Assembly (NCBI GenBank): GCA_903813345.2
Contig: CAIIXF020000003.1
Span: 11,608,931-11,672,930, forward strand
DNA from: Owenia fusiformis
Taxonomy: Eukaryota; Annelida; Polychaeta; Sabellida; Oweniidae
Length of the DNA: 64,000 bases
Direction of reading: 5' to 3'
Made by a program: the position numbers and the translations under genes. The notes beneath the pieces are model-generated. The model was not told where the DNA came from. It saw only the letters and a list, made by a program, of their open reading frames with translations, and made no database searches. Of this stretch, positions 12,382 through 21,654 are shown piece by piece. Within the stretch, counting starts at the first letter, position 1, and each line of letters starts with the position of its first letter.

Positions 12382-13057
12382 TAACGGTATCCTTATTTAA
12401 TTGAAATGCTTTGTAGAGAGTCTTAACATTGAGATATCTCTGAGATACCTTTGTGAAACCTTAAAGCAGGGATAAGTCAGGGAATCTTAAAACTGCGACG
12501 ACATATTAAGAACTCATACAATTATTGAAATGAAACCTTAAAAACTGAGTTGGTTTGAGAGACTTTTCGGTGATATCTTAAAATTTAGGTACTTTCAAGA
12601 TATCTTTGTATTATATCAAATACGATAATACATTGGAAGGGTAAGTACATTATCAATCATTACATAATCATCCTTGCAAGACCTCAAGTTGTTGCTTCAT
12701 TGAGATGCACTATGCATCCATGAACATTCAGCTTGTGTTCATGAAATACTTTGTGAAACACCTTTGTGCCACCTTAAAACTGAGCTTTTCAAAGCTTTAG
12801 ACTTCGAGATAACTTTGTGGAACTTAACTTTTGGCTGGTTGGGAAAATTCTTAACTGTAATGACATTGAGTTGCTTTGCGATTCCTAAAATATGATAACT
12901 ACTGAGGGTTGGTGAGCTAACATTATCACACTTTGATAAGATATGAAGAAACCATCCATCTGCGGGATGACAACACATGTTGCATCACATCTTGATAAGT
13001 CTCATATATAGACTCTGAACTTTACTAATTTGTAATGTTCAACAATTGCAGTACAAA
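12382..13057. repeat. Polinton subterminal degenerate repeats
   Basis: The region contains several loose copies of a motif like GAGATACTTTGTGG..CCTTAAAACTGAG (near 12440, 12750, 12795, 12865) that echoes the CTTTGCGGTGCCTAAAGTGAGAT core of the terminal repeat. No credible ORF. It may contain protein-binding sites or the promoter of the rightward ORF that follows. Confidence 0.5.
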
Positions 13058-13222
13058 ATGTCATCTCCAGCAATAATTGAAACAGTGTGGAATGCAACGA
13101 CAAAATGCATCATCATTGAGGATGTTAATTCGGTGAGCGCCTCTCCCGAACTAACGCCGAATAGCGACACAAAAAAACATAAGATCAACACCACCACCAC
13201 CATTCAAGAAACGCATGGTTAG
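13058..13222 (+). CDS. Short Polinton ORF upstream of the 255-aa ORF
   Basis: This 54-codon ORF opens at an ATG soon after the leftmost repeats and stops at TAG. The stop overlaps the ATG of the next ORF (ATGGTTAG), which is in another frame. The peptide is Ser/Thr-rich with a TTTT run near the end and matches no family I know. It could be a separate small protein, a uORF, or the original N-terminus of the 255-aa ORF after a one-base frameshift in the ACCACCACCACC repeat. Confidence 0.35.
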   Translation: MSSPAIIETVWNATTKCIIIEDVNSVSASPELTPNSDTKKHKINTTTTIQETHG

Positions 13223-13982
13223 CTTTCAGAGAGAGTTGACGCTAGGTATACCTGCTCAACCTAGCTGTCGGAGAGACTTGAAGCTTGGTATACCCCCTCA
13301 TCCAATGACACTAGATGGTGTAGTACACTTTCATCTGACTTTGGAAGATGCAGCGCGCCCATCTGGATGTATCGTCAATCCGATTCAACCTGAATGGCCA
13401 CAAATGCTCAAGATTTCGAACGGGTCCTGCTTGCAGGAAATATTCATATACACGCAGGGAGATCACGTTGTAATTCGAACATTTAAACTTAAACTTATCG
13501 TTGTGAACAAGGTGAAGCGGGTAGGCTGTATGCCTTACAGCTCGAAGTTTGCACGACTACCTCGACAGGAGTTTGACTACATGATCACCTGCTGCACAGA
13601 AAGAGGAATTCGGGAGTATATGCGTGCCATTCAAGATAATTTGGCCGTTCCAAACCAGGCACTGGCTACACCTTTGAATGCACCGCATCACCTAGGACTG
13701 GGATACGAGTTCAAAGTGCATTCTGATATAAACCTTTTCGAAGTAACATCGACTTACCACGACCGGGTAAAACAAAAATTTACCCAACTTTGGTCAGTGT
13801 ACCTCAATTTCGAGGAGATGGAGGATGTATTGAAAAACATACACAGTCTTATTCCTCCCTTAGCTATAGAGGACATGAATTGTATAGCCACGTTACATGG
13901 TGATCATATGAACCAGGAGGGTATGTGGGCTTGTAACGTGTGCCAATATCTCTCTCCATGTGATAACCTGCTTGACAATTAG
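13215..13982 (+). CDS. Unidentified Polinton ORF, 255 aa, opposite strand
   Basis: The only sizeable plus-strand gene in the element; it occupies the arm where a Polinton polymerase might be expected but shows no polymerase motif. The N-terminus has two near-repeats (LTLGIPAQP and LKLGIPPHP, residues about 8-28). The middle is mixed alpha/beta with IFIYTQGDHVVIRTFKLKLIVV strands (about 77-98). The C-terminus has a CNVC..C cluster (about 242-250) that could bind metal. The 255 codons have no stop and little low complexity, supporting a real protein. The true start may lie upstream if the 13058 ORF is joined by a frameshift. I do not recognise the family; an accessory or regulatory virion-stage protein is possible but unsupported. 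Confidence 0.6.
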   Translation: MVSFQRELTLGIPAQPSCRRDLKLGIPPHPMTLDGVVHFHLTLEDAARPSGCIVNPIQPEWPQMLKISNGSCLQEIFIYTQGDHVVIRTFKLKLIVVNKVKRVGCMPYSSKFARLPRQEFDYMITCCTERGIREYMRAIQDNLAVPNQALATPLNAPHHLGLGYEFKVHSDINLFEVTSTYHDRVKQKFTQLWSVYLNFEEMEDVLKNIHSLIPPLAIEDMNCIATLHGDHMNQEGMWACNVCQYLSPCDNLLDN

Positions 13983-14126
13983 ATACACTTTTTATCTTTA
14001 AATTGTGTTGTACTAGCTAAAGCATTCATTGCAGACAACATAATTACATCAATGGGAAATCACACAAAACATTTCTCTGTCTATTGTTATTTTGTATTCA
14101 ATTTTTAATAAATGATTCAATTATTA

Positions 14127-15313
14127 TCCCATCGAACGAAGTTCGGAGGGATATAGGGAACGCCTCCGTCCGTCCGTCCGTCCGTCCGTCCGTCCGTCCG
14201 TCCGTCCGTACGTCCGTCCATATCCATACATCCTTCCATACGTCAGTCCGTCCGTCTGTCCGTCCGTCCGGGTGATAACTCAAATACCGTTGGCCCGATT
14301 TTGTTCATATTTTGTACAAATATGCCCTATGGCGATAGAAGTTCTACTCGAAAGCCGATTTTCAAAATGGCCACTCGTTTCAAAATGGCGGCCATTTCAA
14401 TGCCGATTTTACAGTAATTTAGGTACAATATATAAAACTGTAATAGCAATGTGTTTTAAATGTAAAGAAGTTACAAAGGACATAATAAAGCTAGAAATGT
14501 AGATATTTAAGAAACACACGGCAGCCAACTTGTAAAATGGCGGCCCTTACACGCTATTTACGATTTTTGCTGTAACTTGAAAAGTAGTGGAGCGATTGTG
14601 TTCATATTTGATATATATTTACACTGTCTAATGATACTTTGGGTAGTAGGTGGCCATTTTGAAAAATGGCCGCCATTTTTACGTGTGTTATTTTACGTTT
14701 TTTCCCCATAACTTGAAAAGTAGTGGAGCAATTTTGTTCATATTTGATATGCGAATACTATAAGCATGGCACCCTGTCTATTGACACTTTGGTTTTTGGG
14801 TTTTTGGCCACCATTTTTACGTGTTTTATTTTAAGTTTTTTACTATAACACGAAAAGTAATAGAGCAATTTTGTTCATATTTGATATGTGAATACTCATG
14901 AGCCTGGCACACTGTCTCATGACATTTTGGGTAGTAAGCGGCCATTTTGAGAAATGGCTGCCATTTTACGTGTGTTATTTTACGTTTTTTACTTTAACTG
15001 AAAAGTAGTGGATCGATTTTGTTCATATTTGATATGTGAATACTTATAAGCATGGCACAATATCTTATGACACTTCGGCTAGTAGGAGGCAATTTTTCAA
15101 AATGGCTGACATTTACATGTACATGCGTGCGATTTTGTTGAAATTTTATATGTGCTTTTCTAGAAGCAATTGTCCTTTTGACATTTTGGCAACTTAGCGA
15201 GCATTTTGAAAATGGTAGCCATTTTTATGTGTGTTTATGTACGATTCTTGCTATAACTGAAAAAGTAGTAGAAGGATTTTGTAAAAATGGCAGCCATGGC
15301 TGTTCGATGGGAT
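14127..15313. repeat. Satellite-like repeat block nested in the Polinton
   Basis: The block is bounded by a perfect 12-bp inverted pair, ATCCCATCGAAC (14127) and GTTCGATGGGAT (15302-15313). It starts with a (TCCG)n tract (about 14165-14270), then about five diverged units of 137-150 bp, each with TAACTTGAAAAGTAGTGG, TTTTGTTCATATTTGATATG and an AAAATGGCxGCCATTTT palindrome. No coding capacity. Probably a non-autonomous element carrying a tandem array, inserted after the Polinton was formed. Confidence 0.7.
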
Positions 15314-15778
15314 TCGCTACGCTTTGGCGTTGCTGTTGTCTAGTTGCAATATATAATATAAATACAACGTTAAGTTAAACTGTTCTATAATATTTACATC
15401 TGTTTGATAAGTTCTACCTACACAATTGTATTTTAAATATAATTACAACATATTGTACACATACTCTCATATATGAGAATCGTGTAGTTTGGAAATTAAT
15501 AAAAGTTGTTCCTTGATACAACATAGAATAATTTGTTTATTTTACTACTCAATAAGAAACGATGCATAGGTGAGACTTTCATCTTAGATGGATAAGAAAT
15601 GAATTGAATAAGAAATGATGCACATATTATGATCTCTGTGTTTTCGTAGAGTGATGGTGATCACATTTTTTTGAAGCACGAGGTTTCTTTTGTAACATAA
15701 ATAACAAAACAATGACATAACACTTTGTTTTATAATGTACATTTACTCTTATATTTATGTCATAAGTTTCTTTACATG
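15314..15778. other. Polinton spacer, 3' of the ATPase gene
   Basis: AT-rich spacer with repeated ATAAGAAATGAT-type motifs near 15550-15620. Presumably holds the 3' UTR of the ATPase gene. No other gene seen. Confidence 0.4.
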
Positions 15779-17494
15779 TTAAATGCTGGTCATATCAGTA
15801 CTATTACTTTCGGAATTGCTTTCATCATTATAATAAGATTGCTCTTCATCAGTAGATTCTTCATCAGAATTGCTTTCATCATTATTATAAGATTGCTCTT
15901 CATCAGTAGATTCTTCATCAGAATTGCTTTCATCATTATTATAAGATTGCTCTTCATCATCAGTAGATTTTGCTTCAGAATTGCTTTCATCATCATCTGT
16001 ATCTTCTATGAATAGCTCATTAAACTTATGTTCATTATTCACAAGTGCCTTTTTGATTGCAAGATCTCTAGAGACACCTCTCATCAACATATCATTCACT
16101 GCATCTACAATATTTCTGTGTAATGCATTGTCTGCTAAACCGAAAACTTGTTTGAAGACCTTCTTATAGTGCTTCATAAATCTTTCCTTATCATTTCGTA
16201 CAAGTTTCTTCTCAGCCTTTTCCATAGCTTCCTTTTCATTGTTTCCCCTATCCATATACTCCTTTACTTTATGATTATAATCTTTTTCATTATCACTTCT
16301 AGCCTTGTTTTTTAAATATACAAATATTTCATTTAATGTAAGATCAGCATCTTCTTCACGGGAAGAATCTTGTCCTATTTGTGAGGTGGTTTCAATCTTC
16401 ATTTTCTTGGGCAATTGACCTTGCTCTTGGCACCAATTCCTGATGTGACGTTGCAAATCGTGTACGCTGTCAAAGACTAAACCACAGTTATCACATGATA
16501 CCATATTGTTACATCCGCCAGAGATTAAATGAGGAGACAAACAAGGAGAAGGTCCAGTTTTTATATCATGCATTCTTGTATCCTTTTCATGCGTTTGAGG
16601 TGTTTCTGGTAGCTCATGGTGAAGTACATTTGCATTACTTTCACGCTGTTGCGATTGATTTGATTCATCCTGATTTTGTTTTGCTAATGGCTTTTGCAGC
16701 ATTATATTTGTAGTTGTGGTAGGATTATACAATCTCATACTCTCAGGAGTTTCTTGCTTGAGGTCTACTAACAGGTAGCTGTAAGGTTGGTGTGTAGCCT
16801 TCTCATATGAATCCAATAACTTGTGAGACTTTCCAGGGTACATCTGATGGGCCAAAACAGATACTTGTTGACGATCCCTAGGATTCTTATACAGCACAAT
16901 GTAGTGGGAATTCAAACTGAGAGTGCGACTTTCTCTTCCACATGGAAACAGATTCTGCATCAAGCAAATCACACTTAGATTTCTGTGATGTGATCCACGC
17001 GTGTACAAATCAGTAATCCTTGTATCCTTTGTTATGTCACCCATTAAGTCGTCAAAGATCAGTATGTTCCTCTGATTCACATCCAAAAACTCTGGGTTAC
17101 TCAGCTCGTCTGGTATCCCCATCATAAATTCAATATTTGAGCTGATTGTCTTGATGTCATCATATAGAGGTTGCCATTGACTGTAACACCATATGATTCT
17201 TTGTGGTGTTGGAGATATTCTAGTACCAGCATGCTCAATCAGTTCCTTTACATATGTAGATTTCCCTGAACCTGTCGGGCCAACCACCATCATTGTGAAT
17301 GGATGGTAGAGCACCTTTGAAATATCTCCTGTTGACATCATAACCTGATTTGTCGAAGAATAAGATCCCATTCCATACTGTCCTTTAGATATATGATCGT
17401 TTTTAGTTAGCTTACAGCCATGTACAATCTTCATGTGACGAATCGTATTGTCTTTGCGAGAAAACTGCTTCGAACATTCTCTACAGCTAAACAT
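15779..17494 (-). CDS. Polinton packaging ATPase (FtsK/A32-like) with zinc fingers
   Basis: A 571-aa ORF. Residues 1-26 form a C2H2 zinc finger (C-x2-C..H-x4-H). The ATPase has a Walker A GPTGSGKST (72-80) and Walker B ILIFDDL (144-150), followed by a sensor-like SVICLMQN segment; this is the FtsK/HerA-type genome-packaging ATPase of Polintons and related double-jelly-roll viruses. A second C2H2-like finger lies near 331-354. The C-terminal quarter is charged and ends in three near-identical acidic repeats (SNSDEESTDEEQSYNND) encoded by about 45-bp tandem DNA repeats. The inferred role is ATP-driven DNA packaging into capsids. The extra fingers could help bind the element's ends. The ORF has no interruptions. 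Confidence 0.92.
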   Translation of the reverse strand: MFSCRECSKQFSRKDNTIRHMKIVHGCKLTKNDHISKGQYGMGSYSSTNQVMMSTGDISKVLYHPFTMMVVGPTGSGKSTYVKELIEHAGTRISPTPQRIIWCYSQWQPLYDDIKTISSNIEFMMGIPDELSNPEFLDVNQRNILIFDDLMGDITKDTRITDLYTRGSHHRNLSVICLMQNLFPCGRESRTLSLNSHYIVLYKNPRDRQQVSVLAHQMYPGKSHKLLDSYEKATHQPYSYLLVDLKQETPESMRLYNPTTTTNIMLQKPLAKQNQDESNQSQQRESNANVLHHELPETPQTHEKDTRMHDIKTGPSPCLSPHLISGGCNNMVSCDNCGLVFDSVHDLQRHIRNWCQEQGQLPKKMKIETTSQIGQDSSREEDADLTLNEIFVYLKNKARSDNEKDYNHKVKEYMDRGNNEKEAMEKAEKKLVRNDKERFMKHYKKVFKQVFGLADNALHRNIVDAVNDMLMRGVSRDLAIKKALVNNEHKFNELFIEDTDDDESNSEAKSTDDEEQSYNNDESNSDEESTDEEQSYNNDESNSDEESTDEEQSYYNDESNSESNSTDMTSI

Positions 17495-17599
17495 GGTGTT
17501 TGTCTTTTAAGAGTTTTGTTTAAATGAAGATGTCAACTAATCACTAATGTACTTATATCTGAATCTACTTTTTAGTAGCCTAGTACAGAGACATAACAC

Positions 17600-17995
17600 G
17601 ATTATTTGATGTAGGTGAGATTAGGAAGAGAAGGGAATGAGAAGGAGAGGAGTAGATGAGGAGGAGAAGGGAATGAGGAGGAGAAGGGAATGAGGAGTAA
17701 AGGAAACAAGGATGAGAGAATGAGAGGAGGGGGAAAAGAATGGAGTGAGGTGGAAGAGGGAATGAGGATGATGAGGAGGGAGTGAGGAGGGGGAGGGGGG
17801 AATGAGGAAAAGGAGAGAATGAGGGAGGGGAAGAGCATGAGGGAATGAGGTTGGGGAGGGAATGGGAATGGGGAGGAGGATGAGGGATTTAGGAGGAGGA
17901 GTGGTGAGGAGGGAATGAGGAGGAGAGAATGAGAGGAGGGAATAAGGAGGATGGGAGGGAATGAGGAGAGGAGGAGGGAATGAGTAGTAGAGGAT
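17600..17995. repeat. Polypurine GGAATGAGGAGGA-type tract
   Basis: About 400 bp almost purely of A and G on the plus strand, made of variants of GAGGAGGGAATGAGGAG. It separates the ATPase and integrase genes. Such mirror-symmetric polypurine tracts can adopt triplex (H-DNA) structure. It lies just 3' of the integrase stop. Confidence 0.85.
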
Positions 17996-18054
17996 GATAT
18001 TGTATGCTGTGATGATTTCTTATTAATTGGTCATTGTTGTACTGCCATTGGTTT

Positions 18055-18723
18055 TTATTCGAAATCTTTCAATTGGCTTTCGTTTAACCAACTATCAAAT
18101 TTACTCGAGTAATTCAGCCAACGTACAAGCACTTGCTTGCGTCCCTTGAATCGTCTCCTACGCAAGATCTTTTCTATTCTAAAAAGTTGATTCCTCTCAA
18201 CGTTTGCAGCAAGCAGCTGCGATTCGTAAAAGGCTCCTTTGATTATTTCACCATTAAGATCTGTCAACCCATAGGTTGGCGGTTCAGTCCGATTTACTGA
18301 GGTTATTATGAATAACTCTTGACTCCAGGACATCAGGTAGCCTGGAGTATAATCAGCACTCTTTTCCAATGAAATTCGCACAGTTTGATTTTCCTTAAAT
18401 TTTGGTTTAAATTCCAAAGGTTGTTTGGTGTATGAGTCGTAATAGAGTTTATACCAAACTTTATCTTGATTGGATATGTTCACCTCAGAAGGAGCCATGC
18501 CAATTGATTCCATGTATGAGGAGTTGATGGACTTTACAATATCTGGAAGACTGCTTAGATACTTGAAGGTGTTGTTAGCGTACATGTAACGCACCAATCG
18601 TTCCTTCAATCGTTTAATTCCGTTTTCCGCAATCGATGCCTTCATGTTCCCAAACGCTAAGATATGATCAATTTTTTCACGTTTCAAGTAATCCTTGACA
18701 GATTTATTCACAAATTCTCCACC
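18055..18723 (-). CDS. Polinton integrase, exon 2 (catalytic end and chromodomain)
   Basis: This continues the integrase after a 132-bp intron (18724-18855, GTATGA..TTTCAG). The exon opens with GGEF, completing the D-x-G-x-E-F signature begun by SDQ in exon 1. The third catalytic residue is the Glu in SIAENG (about residue 189 of the joined protein). The last 45 residues (about 334-378) form a chromodomain (LFRIEKILRRR..VLVRWLNYSSKFDSWL), as in integrases of Polintons and chromoviral retrotransposons; it is thought to target chromatin. The stop at 18055 is followed by the polypurine tract. Confidence 0.92.
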   Translation of the reverse strand, partial: GGEFVNKSVKDYLKREKIDHILAFGNMKASIAENGIKRLKERLVRYMYANNTFKYLSSLPDIVKSINSSYMESIGMAPSEVNISNQDKVWYKLYYDSYTKQPLEFKPKFKENQTVRISLEKSADYTPGYLMSWSQELFIITSVNRTEPPTYGLTDLNGEIIKGAFYESQLLAANVERNQLFRIEKILRRRRFKGRKQVLVRWLNYSSKFDSWLNESQLKDFE

Positions 18724-18855
18724 CTGAAACAGAATCATCATCTAGGTTAGAATATTGTAGAATATTTAATACAATTGCAAGATGAGTTGCTTTGATATAG
18801 TAATTCTATTTTCTCTCGCCAGATCTATATGTACACCAACAGTGAACTATCATAC

Positions 18856-19323
18856 CTGATCACTTCTTATCTGTAGCGGAGTAGGCATATCCTTTTTTAA
18901 CGCTTCAAGTGCCTTGACAACCTCTCCACCTCTTTTCGATGTTAAGGGATGCACCCACATGTAACGGGAAAGCGCGCTAACAATCACTAACAAATAGCTT
19001 ATCTTTGAATTATACTTTGAATATGTTTTCAAATCAGCTAGATCCATATCGTACATTTGATACATGGATGAAACGATAATTTTGCGACGATTCTTAATTT
19101 TCTTAGGTTTTCTGAACAATGCATAAGACTCTTGATTGTTAATCCAGCTCTTGACTTGAGCTTGAGTGATACCCAATGACCTAACTTGTCTCCACAGACG
19201 AATTGGACTCGAAAACGAGCCGGGTCTACCTAACGTGTAATAGGCCGATTTCAGAGCTCTTTTCATGGAACTTGATAATACCTTTTTCTTAGTACTTCTA
19301 GTCTTTTTAATAGCCTTCGTCAT
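18856..19323 (-). CDS. Polinton integrase, exon 1
   Basis: It encodes residues 1-156 of a DDE integrase that would insert the element and make the 6-bp duplication seen here. A basic N-terminus (KKTRSTKKK) is followed by a helical region; the usual HHCC zinc residues are not obvious. The catalytic core starts near residue 85, with the first Asp in YDMDLADL (92-94) and the second at 155 (RSDQ), just before a GTATGA donor in phase 0. The splice is supported by exact restoration of the integrase motif; read unspliced, the frame ends at once. The gene lies 73 bp downstream of the protease stop. Confidence 0.92.
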
Positions 19324-19396
19324 CGTAAGGTTGTAACTTCAACAAGTGAACAGAATAATTGTTTTGTGTTTATATTTATTAAAATTAAAAGTACAA

Positions 19397-19888
19397 TTAT
19401 AAAATTGTTGATGGGAGGGTGAGCATAATATCATTGTACTTCACTTTTAGAAAATACTTGACAAACTCATCATTTTCTCTAAGATTGTGCTTTGAAAATG
19501 AATTGACAATACATCTCATGCTAGTTTTCCTACATCGTTTATTTAAATAGTATACACAGTGATGACCACACGTTGTGTCTAGTCCTTGAACTCTAGTGTT
19601 GTTGTATAAAAAATGCGTACTATTGTTCACAAGAATATCTTGAAATATAGAATTATAATAGTCAGGCGAATGTCCCATGGAATCATAAAACTCTGCTGGT
19701 GCGTTATCATAAAATGCAAAAGCGCACCAATGCTCTCCAACCATCGAACTATCCTGTGTGTTAACAATGAAATAGGATGGTCTTTTCGTAACTTTTGCAG
19801 GTAGCTCATCCAGTGCGTATACACCGTGGGTTTTTAAGCGCAGACAAGCGTCCGAGTTCATGATTCGCTCCAATTGATACGTATTCAT
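19397..19888 (-). CDS. Polinton adenovirus-type cysteine protease
   Basis: 163 aa, near the usual length of the family. The catalytic set is visible in order: His53 in GEHWCAFAFYD, Asp69 in EFYDSMG, Gln101 in VQG, Cys107 in TTCGHHCVYYL. This is the C5/Ulp1-like fold used by adenoviruses and Polintons to process virion proteins during maturation. Its ATG overlaps the stop of the capsid gene (TAATG), implying coupled expression from a shared transcript or very tight packing. Confidence 0.92.
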   Translation of the reverse strand: MNTYQLERIMNSDACLRLKTHGVYALDELPAKVTKRPSYFIVNTQDSSMVGEHWCAFAFYDNAPAEFYDSMGHSPDYYNSIFQDILVNNSTHFLYNNTRVQGLDTTCGHHCVYYLNKRCRKTSMRCIVNSFSKHNLRENDEFVKYFLKVKYNDIMLTLPSTIL

Positions 19889-21222
19889 TATGTAACTGTA
19901 ACACCGCGAAAGCGGTCAATCTCCAGTATTCGATGGAATGTTCCTAAAACGATCACGCACACCGGTTCTTGTAGGGCAGTCTCAAAGCGTCCTTCAAGTT
20001 TCAGTTGCCCTCCTTTAAGTAACGGGAACACAGTTTTATTTTCGTCTGCCGCATTCAACTGGAAACGAAATATCGAAAATCCTGATTTGAAATCGTCCGC
20101 CTCGATATCAGTATTGTTGTCGTGATTTGGTAATGATGTTTCAAAGAGTCTCAAATATGCCGACAGATATTGTTCACTCTCAATTAGATCGCTGGAAAAT
20201 TTTAATGTGAGTGGTTTCGAAGGTACATCTTGAGAATCCACCTGAGTTGTTAGACTGGATAGGTTGAAGTGATCCATGTACAGCGGATTTGTGTCATATG
20301 TACCAGCATAGGCGCGGGCTGATACGAAAAAAGCAGTGAGGCAAGAGGGTATACGTCCTTGAAATATGTTATCCCAAGAAAAGTTAAAGTTGCCTGTTGC
20401 TAGGCTTTTCACTTTGACTTCCACATCCTGGTAAGGATATATAGCAGGCGTTCGAAGCATCACCTCGTTGTGTGCTTTAATAACAGCGGGATTAACTTCT
20501 ACCATGCAAGCCTCGAAGTAAGCATCTGTTACAATTAACCGCCATTTTTGTGGATCATCGGAAACTAAACAAAATTCACTGCTATTTGGCCATAATTTTA
20601 TTTTAACTTCAACTCCATTGAGAAGCAGGCGATCCGATTGAAGAAAACTTTCATATATCGGTCCAGTTAGTTCTACTTCTCGGCTGTTTCTATAATCCAT
20701 ATATCGCATTAATAGTCCTGTGTTCCCTCCTGTCCAAACATTATTTGTAGCGGGAAACATGTCATCTTTTCTATAACCCTGCGCTTGCATCCATGACTTT
20801 TTATCCGCCGAAGAAAAGTTTTGTAGTACGTGCAGATAAGCTTTGTACGCAAAATCAGGCGTGGCCTCTGTAATGGATTTTTGTTGAACTTGAATGTCAA
20901 TACGATTCCATAATGTTTGTAAAAGCAAGTTAATAGGACCGCATTTTTTAGGTCCCTGTATGTCACTTGGATCCCAATTCATAGTATCACCATTAGCCTG
21001 AACTATTTTTACTTTGACATGCAGGCGAGATCGTTTTAAACTCAAATAGTCCATACCATTGTTTGGTATATTAAATTCCACACAACTACCATGGGTGAGG
21101 CTCGAAGTTGGTCGATATTCCACCCATTTAAATCGAGAAATACTTGTATCAGTTAATGGGATGTTAAAAAGCATTAGTTCTGTGGATGACGATTCATCAC
21201 TTCCTACCAGCTTTTCCGCCAT
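19888..21222 (-). CDS. Polinton major capsid protein (hexon-like)
   Basis: 444 aa. The N-terminal part (LxLFNIPxTDTSI..WVEYRP..SxThGSxVEFxIPNNGxDYLSL) resembles the conserved Polinton/adintovirus hexon-type family often annotated F54H12.2-like. Members of that family are predicted to fold as double jelly rolls and build icosahedral capsids. The sequence is beta-rich throughout with few charged runs. It is the largest ORF of the right half and uninterrupted. It overlaps the upstream basic-protein ORF by 26 nt and the downstream protease start by one base. Assignment rests on remembered family patterns, not a search. Confidence 0.85.
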   Translation of the reverse strand: MAEKLVGSDESSSTELMLFNIPLTDTSISRFKWVEYRPTSSLTHGSCVEFNIPNNGMDYLSLKRSRLHVKVKIVQANGDTMNWDPSDIQGPKKCGPINLLLQTLWNRIDIQVQQKSITEATPDFAYKAYLHVLQNFSSADKKSWMQAQGYRKDDMFPATNNVWTGGNTGLLMRYMDYRNSREVELTGPIYESFLQSDRLLLNGVEVKIKLWPNSSEFCLVSDDPQKWRLIVTDAYFEACMVEVNPAVIKAHNEVMLRTPAIYPYQDVEVKVKSLATGNFNFSWDNIFQGRIPSCLTAFFVSARAYAGTYDTNPLYMDHFNLSSLTTQVDSQDVPSKPLTLKFSSDLIESEQYLSAYLRLFETSLPNHDNNTDIEADDFKSGFSIFRFQLNAADENKTVFPLLKGGQLKLEGRFETALQEPVCVIVLGTFHRILEIDRFRGVTVT

Positions 21223-21643
21223 TTCGTTTTTTCTTAGTTAATATATCGCTGACTCTGGTAGTTTTATATCTTTTCTTTAAATTGTTTGTTTTGGATTTTC
21301 TTTTTATCACAGCTTTCTTCTTTTGCGGAGCTCTTTTAATAGGTCTACGTCGTTTGCTATCAATTAATCGATTTGGTCTACCTGGAGGTTGCAGAGATCT
21401 TTTAAATGTATTCGATCTTTTCCTTCTCTTCAATTCCGCACTTGCTCTCTGCACTACAGCTTGTGATGGGCTCACTAAATTAATAGTTGACCCACCTTCT
21501 TGGTTGTTTCTTATTGAATATCGGCTATCGTTTAATGAAATGTTCTTTTGAGATTTTTTAGAGTTCATAGGTAAACTGCGGTTCACGGATGATGCGAAAA
21601 AGTGCCCCCATTTAGTATCATCTGGTGTGTAACTAGATAGTCT
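21197..21643 (-). CDS. Polinton small basic protein (virion core-like)
   Basis: About 148 aa if it starts at the Met at 21643; an upstream in-frame Met at 21691 would overlap the preceding gene by 37 nt, so the later start is preferred. The first part (YTPDDTKWGHFFASSV) is neutral. The second half is very Lys/Arg-rich (KRRRPIKRAPQKKKAVIKRK), like DNA-condensing core proteins of adenovirus-like particles. The role is inferred from composition and position between two capsid genes; no family recognised with certainty. Confidence 0.65.
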   Translation of the reverse strand, partial: RLSSYTPDDTKWGHFFASSVNRSLPMNSKKSQKNISLNDSRYSIRNNQEGGSTINLVSPSQAVVQRASAELKRRKRSNTFKRSLQPPGRPNRLIDSKRRRPIKRAPQKKKAVIKRKSKTNNLKKRYKTTRVSDILTKKKRNGGKAGRK

Positions 21644-21654
21644 CATCTTGAAGT

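Noticed and set aside
12739-12978. 79-aa minus-strand frame in the Polinton
   Set aside because: Overlaps the degenerate subterminal repeats and shows no family pattern.
14084-14283. Open frames with SVRPSVRP / DGRTDGRT repeats on both strands
   Set aside because: They are translations of the (TCCG)n microsatellite.
17602-17838. 78-aa Pro/Ser/Leu-rich open frame on the minus strand
   Set aside because: Translation of the polypurine tract, not a gene.
21186-21551. 121-aa plus-strand frame
   Set aside because: Antisense shadow of the Lys/Arg-rich Polinton basic protein.
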